Source: Cytidiella melzeri (taxonomy: Eukaryota; Basidiomycota; Agaricomycetes; Polyporales; Irpicaceae). From it: DNA of 54,950 nucleotides. The notes under the pieces are model-generated. The model saw nothing but the letters and a program-made list of their open reading frames with translations. It searched no databases and was not told the DNA's origin. Made by a program: the position numbers and the translations under genes. Position 1 is the first letter of the stretch, and each line of letters begins with the position of its first letter. The stretch is from assembly GCA_022592445.1 (NCBI GenBank), contig JABYQR010000302.1, positions 1 to 54,950 on the forward strand. The letters run 5' to 3'. This document shows positions 32,188 to 44,400 of this stretch, piece by piece.

Positions 32188-34288
32188 TCAAGTCTGCTTG
32201 AAGAACTCCCTGAGGACCTCGGCAAAGATACCGACAGCTTTCTTCATCACAGGGAACTAACACAAAGGTGAGAAGACTTGTCAAACGGACGTTTCCTCGA
32301 GAGGGTGGAAGTAACGTACCTCGGCGTTGCTGAAGCTAATACGGAAATGGCCCTCGCCAGAGTCCATCACGTCCTCGGTCGCAGCAAAGAACCACCCAGG
32401 GCCGACCAAGACGCCCTTCTTGGCGAGAATCTCCCAGAGCTTAATCTCGATAGTGTCTTCATCGCCAGGTTGGAATCCAGGAGCAGACTCAAAGTGTAGT
32501 GCAAGCTGATGATGTTCAGGTTTTTAGCGCGTTTGAGCGGGATGTGAATGGTAACGGAAATTACGCTTACCCAGAGGAACATGCCAGACGTGGGAGGAAC
32601 CAGGCTGAACAGTTTCTTTGACTTGTGCTTTTCCGACATCTCGGTCGACTTCAAGCGGTAATCGAGGACATCAAGGCCTTGCCACACACCCTTTGTGCCG
32701 ACTGATTTGCTGACTTGGAACTCATCGTTGAGGCAGTCGATGAAGAAGTCCCGTCGGCTGCGATACTCGATGGCGAGACCTGTGAAGTAGTTGAGTGAGA
32801 GTCAAAGTGTGATGTACTGGCCGAATTGAGTCACCGTGCAACCAGCGGACGTAACCATCAAATTTCCAGGTTGTCAGCAGCTGCGTGACGAGCGACTATG
32901 ATGAGGAAGCATCAGCAAATCAAACTTGCGTCAGCAGTCAAAACTCGTCTTACCTGGCTGAAGCCGCAAGGAGCCTGAGTAGTCGTCTCGCCCTGCCGCT
33001 CAAGTCGTTCGGCAAAAACAGGCGCACATGTGAACCAGCCGAGTCTGCTCCCTGGTGCGACGTACTGCGGAGGGGTGATATATCAGCTTATGTTACACCA
33101 CCGTGGCTACTGTAATACCCACTTTGGAGAACGTATCCAACCGGATGACCCGTCCTTGATAGTCGTATCTCAAGTAACTCGGTGCCAAGCTGGTGAGGAA
33201 CTTGTCGGTGTCATGCTTCAAAGGCTCCGAGCTGCGCTCAGCCTTGGGCTTGTACAAGCCTTGCTGCAAAAAATAGTACGGGTCGTCCTCGACAATGATC
33301 ACATCTGAATACACGTGTGAACGCGTGTAAATGCACCGCTGAGTATATATGCGTACCAAACTCCACACAAACAGCATATATGGCCTTCTTCCGTTCCTCA
33401 GCCATGGTCTGTGAGCAAATCGCCAATTGAGGGCACGCGCGTCTAAAGAAACAAAAATACGCTTACCGCACCGCTAGGGTTTTGACCAACGGGAACAGTG
33501 TAGATGACATGCGGCCTCCTTGCGCCCCGCGCTGTCTCATCCCATTCAGCGAGAGTCTTGCGGAGATCGTCCGCACGCATGCCCTCCGAGTCCATAGCAA
33601 TGGCAACAGGGAGGATATTGTATGGTGCGGAGGAAGACAAGGCAGACGGGTATGTCCACTCCTCAGTGAGGAAAAAGTCGCCGGGGTTGCAAAGCGTGAG
33701 AACAGCCCGAGACCATGCGTCTGTGTTGCCAGTGTGAATGAGCGTCGTCCAGTTGGCGTAACCTGGTTGGTAGACCTTGCCAGCAAACTCTTTCAAAAAC
33801 TTTTGCATAGGAAGGATACCCTGCGCCGTGCCGTATTGGAGGGCGGTGGCGAGATTGACCTCCTCCATAGGGTTGCTCACGAACTTGGGAATGGTGATGT
33901 TCGTGGTCTTCTCCTTTGACGAACCGGCGCCGAAGAGTTTCCAAACCCATGATAGGCTGGATCTCTCCTGTGAGGGCTCCAGAGAGTATGCATCATGTAA
34001 TAGGGCTTTCGTCCCATGAGCTTTGGGTACCACAGCTTACTGAGCGCGGACATACCGTTCGCCGAGATGTCTGCGAAGGGGAAGTAGGAAGGATGTGGCA
34101 TTCCTAGGACGACAATGAGTCTGGCAAGTAGACAATACGCGAGTATGCTCACCTCCTGCCAACATAATGGCATCCTTGTTCAACATGTACTTCTGGAGAC
34201 CCTTCAAAGGTGAAGTCCTCCTCGCTACCGCGAGCTTAGACAAGTGATGACTGAGCTCAATCGCCTGCGGTCGCTTTTCTATCGACAT
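32188..34288 (-). CDS. Aro8-type aromatic aminotransferase, PLP-dependent (535 aa)
   Basis: Ten exons: 34,153-34,288; 34,056-34,103; 33,467-34,020; 33,357-33,408; 33,123-33,304; 32,954-33,064; 32,835-32,895; 32,571-32,779; 32,320-32,505; 32,188-32,256. This is a fold-type I aminotransferase of the Aro8/kynurenine aminotransferase group: ALQYGTAQG, TGNTDAW, VPVGQNPSGA, VEDDPYYFLQ, and the PLP lysine K324 in RLDTFSK/Y, then the GRTLP-like Arg region HFRISFSNAE. Aro8 enzymes transaminate Phe, Tyr and Trp with 2-oxoacids and can act on 2-aminoadipate. The second intron (34,021-34,055) would be only 35 bp, unusually short, but it restores the frame and the AHGTKALLHDAYSLEP block. Confidence 0.88.
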
Positions 34289-36065
34289 CTTGAGTTGTGC
34301 TAGTCAAAAAGCGAGGGAACAGACGAGGTGGGGGGAGAGCTAGAGAGAGAGGGAAATATGTGGTAACATCTCATAACTTGTAGTGTTTCGCTGTGCCGGC
34401 CGTAGCCTAATACTCGCATGACTAAGGGCGTCAGTGGTGTGAATGCAAAGATAACAAGGCACCGACATGCCACGTTGATGATAAGAGAGGCCGACGCGTT
34501 GAACAGCGGGCAAAAAGTGTTTGACGACGAGGAGTGAGTGTGCACGTCGTGGTCAGTGGTCAACAACGTCGATCGCATGTGATCTGCGCGGGGATCGACA
34601 GTGGCAAGATTGCGGAGAACCTGTCTGATGTAAAAGCTCGCAAGTCTCTTGCTCGTATATACATTATACATGGGCTGTGAATGGTTTATGTACCGATGCA
34701 TGGCATACAACAATCCAGTGGCATCTGACAGAGACTTCAGGTCCATGAGAAGAACACCAACACGTTCACATAAATCTGCACATGGGGCATACATAGGAAC
34801 ACACTGTCAGTGCCTGACTACAAGACTTAGAACATATATCTCGACGCCGTATCCAGCACAGCACACACCTTTGGTCGTCCGGTTGCAAGGACCGCAACCA
34901 GACAGACAGTCACGACCTCCTTCCTCCTACACGCCGAGCCGTACTTCGCTCACTCGTTACTACGCGTCTTGTTTGGATGATAAAATATTTCGCAGAAGAG
35001 TTCATATTCGTCTGGATTACGTCAGGGACGAGGTTAACGTTAACTTAAAAAACCCTGAACGTCCAAGAAACGTACCCTAAGCGAAATGAATTTGCACCCA
35101 AACAAGAAGCGCGATGGATGCAGGTGAGCGAGGGTCGGCTGAACGCTAGAAGGCGAGCAGGAGGTCTGTCAAGCTTGTTGCTTGGTGTCAGCACTACTGG
35201 CTTGGACAGTCTCTACCGGCGTGACGAACGTACCTCTGCCAGCCCAAACGACCGAGTCGTCCAGTGAACGGGGATGCTGGAACGGAGGAGACATCCCAAG
35301 GGCGCAGCTAGTTTCGTGCACTGCCTTTTATTCTGTCCTGCACCACGATCGGATCAAGATTGAATGTTTTCTTTTTTCTTTTTCATTCGTACATCCTCCG
35401 GGTCCTGGCGCCACGTTCACGACGGAAAATTGCGGCATCGTGCACAACATCCTGCAGAAAAGTTTCACTTTCAGCTGGTAGCGTATCAATCGGCTACATA
35501 GGATTAGTGGGGAGATGACTAGTCCACCGCGGACCGTGAACCGTCACTGTCTTGGAGCTTGACCAGAGGGAGACAAAGCACCATGAACGACAACAAGTGG
35601 GCGGGAGCAGGGCGTGGTCTAGAGCATGTGTGGTATCCGCAACACGAGGCGGGGAGATATGAGTGCGAGACCGGGATCACTCGAGTAAGGTCGAAACCTG
35701 CAGAACATAACGTGTTACTGCGTGCCGCAAGCAAGGACACGGTGCACTCAGAGTCCTAGCTGGACGTTATGGACGTTGGAGGTCGTCTTCCACTTTGTAC
35801 TTGTGCGAATTCCAACTTATATTGTAATCGCCGGGCCGGGGAGCGCTTCTTCCGAGGTCTCAGTCGCCGCGGTCAGGTCTCCTCTTATCCATCACCACCC
35901 GTCTCTCTTACTGCAATAACACTCTCAGTCCTCACCGCAGGAAGGAGGGAAGGAAAAGGGTTAGTCGGAAGAGGGAAGTAGGCAGGTGCGTGTACCCTCA
36001 TCGATCACCGTCTAGTCCGCGAAATCAAACGGGCCTTGCAGGATCTTCGTCGAGTTTGGCAAAGC
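34289..36065. other. Intergenic, no gene recognised (1.8 kb)
   Basis: No conserved protein, RNA gene or transposon end was seen. Several open frames of 60-165 codons exist but have no family pattern. The interval holds the aro8 and gis2 promoters, which are divergent. Confidence 0.5.
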
Positions 36066-36847
36066 ATGGCGTTCCAGTTCAGCAGGAAGGGTTGTTTCAA
36101 GTGCGGCAACTGTAAGCAGAACGCGCGCCCTTTTCTTTTTATTGCTGAATTTGAATCGCAGTGGGCCATATCGCAGAAAATTGTACCTCGGATCAGCGTC
36201 TCTGCTACAATTGCCGTCAACCCGGCCATGAGTCCGCCGCTTGCACTCAGCCTCGCACTGCGTCTGCGAAGCAATGTTATTCTTGCGGGGGAGTAGGTCA
36301 CATCCAGGCAGAGTGCCCCAGCTTGCGGATACAAGCAGGCGCAAATCAAAAGTGTTACGTACGTCCTCGTTCCCCTTTAAATCTGCACATTGACCACTAA
36401 ACCATGGGTCGATGACAGACTTGCGGTCGGCTTGGGCACATTGCCCGTAACTGCACTGGCGCCGCTGGTACTGGGTTCGCTTCGCGCGCTCCGCCTCCGG
36501 GACGCTCTCTCAACACATCCGCGATTCCTCCCGTCAAGTGCTACCGTTGCGGTGGTCCCAATCACATGGCTAGGTGAGCATATATGCATACAGTGTGAAT
36601 GGTTTTACTATAACAAGCTTTGATTGGCTACCAGAGACTGTCTTGCGGCTCCGGGGTCCACGGTATCAGATGGAGCTCTCATTCCCACCGCACCTGCCAA
36701 TCCAAACAGAAACAAGACTTGCTACAAATGTCAGCTGGAGGGTCACGTACGTAGTCACAACATCACTGCATCTACATCCAGAAACTTATAATAACCAATT
36801 TTCAGATCGCGAGGGACTGCCCAGAGAGCGCAGAGTATGGCGCTTGA
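36066..36847 (+). CDS. CCHC zinc-knuckle protein, Gis2/CNBP/Byr3 family (183 aa)
   Basis: Five exons: 36,066-36,111; 36,162-36,358; 36,419-36,573; 36,635-36,746; 36,806-36,847. Six CX2CX4HX4C knuckles are readable: CFKCGNLGHIAENC, CYNCRQPGHESAAC, CYSCGGVGHIQAEC, CYTCGRLGHIARNC, CYRCGGPNHMARDC and CYKCQLEGHIARDC. Two are completed only by splicing, which supports the intron positions. A Ser/Pro/Ala-rich linker separates knuckles 4, 5 and 6. Gis2/CNBP proteins bind single-stranded nucleic acid, associate with mRNA and ribosomes, and affect translation and stress granules. Yeast Gis2 has seven knuckles; here I count six. It is unlikely to be a retroelement gag because the gene is spliced and lacks a capsid domain. 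Confidence 0.92.
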
Positions 36848-39384
36848 TTGTAGGTTGTTGTCGCCGATTTACCGGCCGCTACGTACAGGTTGAAGCCTTA
36901 CCAATCTCGCTGTAAATGACTTACAATCGCTACTGCTTCAGCTTGCTCTATTTATCAGCGGCAGCGATCATATGAATGTTCCTTGTAGATCAGAAAACTC
37001 CTTGTCGCGATGTTCATTCCTGAGCTCCAGGAATGTGTGATTGGTATGTGCACTTTTACACAGTGAGTTTACAAAATTGTCAGGCTGACAAAGTGCTGTA
37101 GTGCTTCTTTGCGATCCAGAAGAATAATCAGTTGCATGCAACCGTGCACCCGAGATGTTCTCTCAATTTTGAGCAGCTGAATTCATGCTAGGTGTAACAT
37201 CATATGTGTTTTCAAAGAAGACAAGAATTCGCAGCTCGGCGAAATCTCTTTCGCTCCTTGCAACATCGCTAAATCCACAGTTACAGCGTACACCAACGCC
37301 GCTTCGAGGAAGGCTTACAGCTTACCACTTTTTTGTCTTCATCATTCAGGGTGGCATGGACTTGATTGGCTGCGGTGCTTATGCACCGAAGGCGCTTGCG
37401 CTGGACCCTGTAGACCGCACATCGATCTGCGTGAGCATGCATCCTCTCGCTCAACACGCCGCAAGATGCACAATAGAACGATGCGTCATGTTGCAGCATT
37501 CACAGACAGAACCGAACCCTTCTGGTCCGTGGACGATGCGGATGACAGATAAGAAGCTCAGGACAATCTCGCTGCCAGCTCTTCTACCGGGCCGCTGTGC
37601 AGAAACAGCGGACTATCCTGGTCAGTTAAGCAAGCCATATCTTGAACAACCTGCAGCCTGACTTGACCCCATTCTTTCTGGTAGCATAGCGCTATCATGA
37701 CGATCAATGGCATGCCTCTTCGACTTTCGAAAATGATCAGCCTGCCCCTTTGCACCGTGTCCCCCAGAACTTTGGTTCATGGACCCATCTACTCATTCGT
37801 CGACATACGCCTCCTCCTTATAGCACGACACAGGTGCGCAGTGGCGCTCCTATCTATAGTAGCTTAGGCTCAATGCCGTCACTCATATCGATCCGAGCTA
37901 CGCCAAAGACAACTCAAAGCCATCACCACGCACATGGCGAGGTACATCTGTAGCGTGTCCATGTTGATGCAAAGCAGAGGCTAAACCGCATAAAATCTCT
38001 CTTGTGACGGGCATGTCGACAATCTGCGGTGCCTGCATACACGCGGCACCGGTTCTGGGGCGCTGGACACTCTACCGCGGGGGAAGACTGGGTTTGCGTT
38101 CCAGGTCTTGTCGCATGGCGAAGTGGTTGCAGGCAGATGGGCTTTCCGCATGTCCCGACGCTTATATGACAGCTGTCAATGTTCACGGTAAGGTTCCGTT
38201 TCAGGCAATCTCTATCGCCGATATTTGTAAGAGTTGTTATCGGTGCGTGCTGCGTTCGCTGACTGACAGTGCAGAAAAATACAGAGAAGCGGATGTGCGC
38301 AGTGGGTGCTTTGGGCTACTTTATGTCTTTAACAAGACCTCGAGATCGTCGCAGGCTGCGGGTTGATCGCACCAGGCATCCAGGCTTACGAAGGATCATC
38401 ACACTATTGGTTCGCTCATCATTCCTAGTGCAATTATTGGTCCAGGCTCTCTCTGAGCGTTGAGCGTTAGGTAATCTTGCAGTAAACACCACAGCCCGCT
38501 ACAGATATAAAAACCACAGCAATGCAGCTAACAGGTAATCCTCAGTCCCATTTGCTTTCGACATCCAGTACGTCGTTTCACCTTCCTCGCAAATGAATCC
38601 GATATGCTTATGTCTACTCTGTTTTGCATAGGCCGTCCTTGCGTGATCACCTTTGCGCAAAGTTCGCCCTCTTTTTCCTCCGTTTTCCATCGCGCTTCAT
38701 GTCAGGCTGCTCGACGGTCTCGCGTGGAGTATGTACAGCCCCTCTCGTTATAAACCTCTCTGATGGCTGCAAATTTTCATCAGGTGGGCCAACATGTCGA
38801 GTCTCTCCGCCTCAAGATGTTCTGCCTGCTCGCCTCGAGCTCTTTGCACAGCCTAGCACGAAGCGGAAACGTAGGCAGTCGCGGGCGATCTTCAAGTCCA
38901 GAAGGTTTGTGGCTTGCAGCATCAACCGGATTAATTTGACGGGCTTGGTGTTGATGTTCAGATCTCTGTATTCCCTATCGCTTTGCTGCTTACTAGGAAA
39001 CCTGGTGTTTAGCGAACCCCGTCCTGTCTCTACTATCGAAATTGCTGGGTTTTCCCAATTTATTATGCGTTCGGACTGAGCTGTCTGAGTTATGAAGTTG
39101 TGTCAGCCACCTGCACTAGGCCTTGTCAATGCCTGAATCACGGAGCTCCAGGGATTTTGGCTGTTGCGTCTAGAGCAATAATCTCGACAGGGAGAATATA
39201 CACAGCCAGGCACAAGATGCCAGTTCGACTGGATTGCAGCGTTCTAGATGTATGAGAGGAAGCCCATGCCAATACAACGTGTCCTCGGTGATGCGAGGGT
39301 GTATGTAGTCCATCGCGAAGGTCCGAAGAGTTTCCTCGTATGTAGTACTAATATCAGATACACTGGAAGCTCTCAGTGCTTCGA
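36848..39384. other. Intergenic or degenerate region, no gene recognised (2.5 kb)
   Basis: Long for this gene block. Frames on the plus strand near 38,004-38,463 and 38,624-39,079 can be joined by plausible introns, but none gives a family I recognise. No transposon ends or repeats were seen. It could hold a decayed gene, a lineage-specific gene or a noncoding RNA. Confidence 0.4.
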
Positions 39385-40226
39385 TCATCGTCTACCTGGT
39401 CCGTATAACTCTAGACACCGCTCCTCGAAGGCGCTGACCATCATTCGGGACACTTGACCAAAGAATGCCGCAGATATGGAGGCGTGTATGGGATTTGAGA
39501 AGGAGAAGGAGAGATCAAGGGTGACCAGTGTAGGGCCGGCATCCGTGGCTTCTGCAGCTGAAGCAAGGGGTTGCGGCTGGGATGTTGGGTTTTGGCTGGA
39601 GCCTGATAGTGGTGCGCCTTGAGTTGGGTGTGGTGAGTGTGCAGAAGCAGGATGAAATCTCCATGCCGTGGAGAGGCTCTGGAAGAGCGTGGTTGAAGAC
39701 GACGCAACCGCCTGACGAAGTCAGATGTCAGCGTCCTACGTTCGCCACATGAAGACAACGACCACTCACTTCAACCGAGGTATGAGGAATACAGGTGACA
39801 TCACTCGTATAGCTCTCCGTGAATGACATGAATCCGACGGCCAATTCTGCTGCCATCTTCGTACCGGGCCTTCCGTCTGCGGCGACGAACGACGAGTTGG
39901 AGACAACACGTCCACTGGTGCAGAAAGGAAGGAACTTTGGATACGAGGCCACGTCTGTGACTATACCGTACAACTCGCTTTGTTTGTATCTACCATTTCG
40001 TTGAGTTCACATGCATGACTGAAACTCTTTCGTATGGGCCAACTCACGGAAGTATTTTGCGTTCGTGGTACGTCTGTGGGTCTTGCGAGCTATTGCTCCC
40101 GCCTGCGCCTGAGAGCGGTGAGAGCGAAGACAGGTCTGGGAGAGAGAACAATGTCCGCGACTGGACGCATTGGCGAGCAGCGTGTCGCGTCGAGTGAGCG
40201 ACGGTGGCGGGAACAAGAGAGAGCAT
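39385..40226 (-). CDS. coq10: Coenzyme Q-binding protein Coq10, START domain (241 aa)
   Basis: Three exons: 40,048-40,226; 39,770-39,989; 39,385-39,711. The polyketide-cyclase/START-like domain begins at about residue 60: ELYGIVTDVASYPKFLPFC, then the SFTESYTSDVTC segment, and the closing FFGQVSRMMVSAFEERC helix. The first 45-60 residues are Arg/Ser-rich with no acidic patch, consistent with a mitochondrial presequence. Coq10 binds ubiquinone in the inner membrane and is needed for its efficient use in respiration and biosynthesis. A Pro/Ser/Gln-rich insert (about residues 160-190) loosens the middle of the domain compared with yeast. It diverges from the coiled-coil gene, with about 280 bp between starts. 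Confidence 0.9.
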
Positions 40227-40507
40227 GAGTGCCTCATTAGGCGATGACTGTGTGGCTGTTTGCGCGCCCGGCCGCTATGTTGGACTTGTCTGCCTTCTTG
40301 ACTCTGCTCTCTCACGTCGCCATGCATTGCTAACTCGTGTTACCTGCTTTTCTTGTACTCTTTCTTTCTCTCTCGATACCCCGACAAGTAGATTGTATCT
40401 CTCTTCAACGCTCAATTTCGAAGTGGTGCTCGACCACACATCTTTACGCATACTTACCCTACGCGCTCTCCCAGTGAACACCGCCAGTGCCAATAACTAA
40501 TAAGACG

Positions 40508-43425
40508 ATGATGGACTCTCAAGATCGATATTCCGATGATTCTGAAGGGTTGGTCGCGTAAATCCACAGCTAAAATGGCTTAACAGCTGACTCGATGTTG
40601 CTTGGCAGCTCCGAGCCACAACAGTACCTCGACGACAGAAATTTAGCCAGGCAAAGAACTCCTACCCCTCCATCGTCTCGTACCCCGCCCTTGTCTCCTG
40701 ATGACCATCGTGGCCAACATCACCACAGACGAGAAAGAGACAGGCACAGTGAGGTTCTCAAGATGCTCATGAACGAGGAACAAATCCAGTCGAGAAGCAC
40801 TCGCAAGTTCCTGCGCACTGCTCTTGCGAGATTGGACAACGAGACCGTGCGTGCGCAGAAGGCAGAGCAGCACGCGTTAGAGATCGCGCAGAGGTTCAAG
40901 GTCATTAGCGATGGGCACAGACAATTGCAGGGAGAACTTGCGCGTGTTAACGAAGAGTTGAGGCTTTACAAGGTGGAATATAGCAATGCACAGAGGGAGC
41001 TGGACAGAGGTCGGGATATTCTGAAGACACTGGAGGCACAGCGAGATGAAGCCGAGGCTAGGGCGGCAAAGGACAGGACGACTGCCCGGAGGTTGAAGGA
41101 GGAGCAGCTCATGAATCGAGCTCGAGAGGAGGGTCGCAAGGCTGGATATGCCGAGGGTCTCAGAAGGGGCATGGAACAAGCCAGGTTCGAAAGATTGCGC
41201 TCGACTGACGGCGAGGAAGACAATTTGCCTGGTCTCGAAAATGACCCTGCAGATGAAGACTCTCGTCCTGAACCCTTAGACTACTTTGGAGTTCAAAACC
41301 TATCATCGCCGACAGCGAATGTCATAAACGTTGAGTCTCCTGTTCCCCAGCATATCATTCCGCCTCTCAGGGCTCCATCTGCTCCGCTACCTGGTGAACA
41401 AGGTTCTCGTTTCAGAGAGCATGGTATCGGCGCTACTCCTGGTGGCGAAACCGCCTCTCTCGCCTCAACTTCTCGTCCGTGGACAGGTGGTCGCCCGACT
41501 TCTGTACATAATGCTCCGCCATCTCCTCACCACCCAGAAAATTATCTCCCTCCTGATGGTTGGATACCACAATCCGACGATGGTGTGATACGCCTACCAC
41601 CACCGCATGAGCTGCAACCTCTATCTAGCCCTCGCTCTCCCTCCCAGCCTTTACCCATTCCTCTCCGTCCTCCTTCGGTCTCCACCGTTCAGACTGGTCA
41701 GACAGACAGGGCTCGACCGAGCGGACAAGACTATTCGTACCAACGTGACAGACGTAACTCTGCCGGATCTATCAATCTATCAATACCTTCCACTACTATA
41801 TCGCAGTTCGACCTTGTCAGTGCTCCCGGCGATCCTTCTCCATACGGTGGTGACGGCCACAACAGAAAGTCCTCCTTGAGCGTTATTCACGAAGTATCCA
41901 GCTCGATGGAATACAGTCCTGGAATGGACAGTAGAGGCATACCGGAACCTGTGACCTTCCCTACTAGTGCTGCTGAACAGATGGCGGCCGCAGACCAATT
42001 TCCTGGACAACGACCGCGCAGTCGACAGGTTAGTCAGCGGCTAGCTGACGATTTGAGGTACGATGACCCAGATGCTGCTCAGCATTGGCGACAAAGTGCG
42101 GAGGTCAGTCAGGTCAGTTCCGGGGAGGTCTGCGACAGCTAAATTATATTCATCTTTCAGATGCACTCGTCTACGCAGAAACAAAGTCTACCTAGACGGC
42201 GTCCTAGCAATGTGACGATGCCAGCACCGCTGAGTCCTGCGTCGCAGGCAAGGGAGTTGAGGCCTCCTTCATCTGCTAGTGGGCGTTCTAGCCATCAACA
42301 ACCGTATAGGTCACGCTCCGTTATCTCGAGAAACTCGGACGTAGATTCTTCCGTCGCTGGTAGGAACCCTCCATCCTCGTCTCAGGAATGGACAATCGAA
42401 GTGCTTCCTCCTGTAAGTGCTCGATGCTTGTATTGCGAGACTTCTATTGATGACTTATTCAGTCAGGGCCACCCTCAAGTACGTTCTCTCCAGTAGCACA
42501 GGCGATGGGCATGCTATCGCCCAATGCCGTCCCGGGCGAGCTGCCGCCTGCACAGCCAGTTCAACAGACTGTTTACGAGGTTCCTACGGTCCCCAACTCT
42601 CCATCCATAGGCCCTTATCCCTCGCTGGGCATATTGCCTGATGTTGCTCCTGGGGGCATTCCGAGAGTCAACAATCTTCCTCCAGGTTTTCTTGCCACAG
42701 GACCTGTGACACCCGTAGCGTCCAATGCGCAACTCGACCCATACGGTGGATCAACCAGTCCCCGAACGACAGCGCCAAGTTTGTATGGCCCGCCCAAAAT
42801 ACCTACCCAGAGGTCAGTTTCTTCTTCGTCCTCTGGGATCGGGCGCAATGATGTGCCACAACCGATGCATACCCGGTCGCGATCTGCTGGTGGCCCGTCC
42901 TTCACTTCTGCCGTGGATGACATGAGATCGAAGACACCGGTAGCACGGCCGCCTTCTACGTCGTCTAGTGCCAGTCGTCCTGCTTATGCCGCAGCCCCGA
43001 CGCCGGCGGGCGTTCAATATCCTTCTGCACCTGGTCCTCCAGCTGCTTCCATGAGCCCTCGCTCGGCGGCATCGCGGCTGTCAGGGGGTGGGCATCAACG
43101 CAGCTTCAGCCTCAACGCTGGCAACACCCCTTCTCCGGCCAACCGGCCGTTGTCAACAGCGCCTCCTCCCAAACTACGACGAGTACCGTCAGAGGGATCG
43201 ATCGACAGTGCGGTTTCTGGGGTGTCGGGGCACAGTCAGTATGAGCATTACAGGCCGAGTGATTACATCGATCCTGCGTTCTTGGCTAGTTCTGAGGATC
43301 TGAATGCGAACGCGTTCTCGCCGAATACTGCGGCGAATACGAGAGCGAATCGGAAGGGCGCACATGTGGCTGTTACTACTGGACGGAATTCTCCTGCTGT
43401 GATGTACGCTAATTCGAAGAGATAG
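40508..43425 (+). CDS. Coiled-coil, low-complexity protein of unknown function (919 aa)
   Basis: Four exons: 40,508-40,548; 40,609-42,112; 42,161-42,412; 42,463-43,425, all introns GT-AG and in phase. After an acidic start comes a His/Arg-rich patch, then a strongly helical, charged region (about residues 60-220, for example RALEIAQRF-like heptads, RLKEEQLMNRAREEGRKAGY) predicted to form a coiled coil. The remaining about 700 residues are Pro/Ser-rich and probably disordered, with many SP/TP sites. I do not recognise a named family; the layout resembles basidiomycete-specific cytoskeletal or polarity scaffolds. Confidence is high that it is a gene and low on any role. Confidence 0.75.
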
Positions 43426-43663
43426 ATAGACTACTTGATGTAACACTCTGTCGTGTTTGGGTTATTTTATGTAAACGACTTGTAACACTCATGTTAGATG
43501 AATATGACGCAACCTGAGCAAGGACCTCGAGTAACAACGGCTGGCGTTCTCATCGCATGATAAGTACTGTACATGTACTAACACATGGTCCTGATTGCAA
43601 ATACTTTGAGCAGGGAAGAGACTCGGTGGAATGAAGAGAATTGCGGGTAATGGGGACCATGGA

Positions 43664-43913
43664 TTATGAGTCTGCCGCCCTGGGCGGCGGCCTGTTTTCC
43701 TTCCCCGGTTTCTGCTCCGACTGCCTCGCAGCGTCCTGCCGCAGAGCCTCCACTGATTGCTGGATTTCTCCATGTAGTCTCCTATAATCCTCAAGCGAGT
43801 CACCTGGAAAGACACCTTGTGGGGTCAAGCCATATTTTCAAAGTTCAACTTGAAACTCACCAGTGGCAGTATTATCACTCCGTCTCCCCCATTTGTTGGG
43901 GTTGCCAGAATCC
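43664..43913 (-). pseudogene. Orphan last two exons of an unrecognised protein gene
   Basis: Exons 43,861-43,913 and 43,664-43,803 join across a GTGAGT...TTCCAG intron (43,804-43,860) into one frame. The frame reads DSGNPNKWGRRSDNTATG, then DSLEDYRRLHGEIQ, a Gln/Arg/Glu helix, and a KENRPPP tail before TAA. Composition and splicing look like a real C-terminus, but no upstream exons with a start codon were found. Sequence to the right is repeat-rich and TE-like. It may be a gene truncated by insertions, or its 5' part may be one I could not read. Confidence 0.45.
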
Positions 43914-43934
43914 CTGGCAATTGAACAGTGGAGT

Positions 43935-44400
43935 CCTCTACTACTGTACAGTGGGGTAGCAGACACAGTCACCAAATGGACTGTGCTGGTGAGAACGGCG
44001 TGAAGTAAAACGAGAGAGGTGGAGAACTGCATGACAGTATTGGATGTCAATGGATGCCTGGAGCAGAGTACAGTAAGATGTCTAGCTGTAAGAACAATTT
44101 CAGGATAATGATCCAAGGCAAGTGTAGCATTGAAAACAATGTACTCACTGACCAGCACTGAAACAACAAGATAATTCGAAGCTTGAAGCAGAGGTGTGTC
44201 AAAGGGCAATTTGAGCAGGGTGCAACCTGAGTAAGACAATTTGACTAGCTTCAAGAACAAATCTCAGTACAATGACCCAAGGCAAATGAAGAATAGGGAA
44301 CACCACACCTACCAACTAGTGCTGAAGCAAAAGGAAGACTCAGAGTAATGAAGGTGTGCTGAGGTACAGCTCGAGGATGGTGACAAGGCACTTTAAATAG
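43935..44400 (-). repeat. Diverged tandem duplication of about 125 bp with an upstream TATA-like box
   Basis: On the minus strand two adjacent segments share the pattern TTCAGyrCTrGT...CACTTGCCTTGG(A/G)TCATT...TGTTCTT(A/G)(C/A)AGCTAG. A TATTTAAAG box at about 44,391-44,399 could start a minus-strand transcript. No start codon fits, so I read this as repeated, probably noncoding sequence between a promoter-like site and the orphan exons at 43,664-43,913. Confidence 0.4.

Noticed and set aside
34300..34794. 164-codon frame on the minus strand upstream of aro8
   Set aside because: No family pattern, no support from splicing, and it sits in the divergent promoter space.
13085..43425. The gene block as a biosynthetic or defence cluster
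   Set aside because: The genes belong to unrelated core processes on both strands with no shared pathway, transporter or tailoring enzymes.
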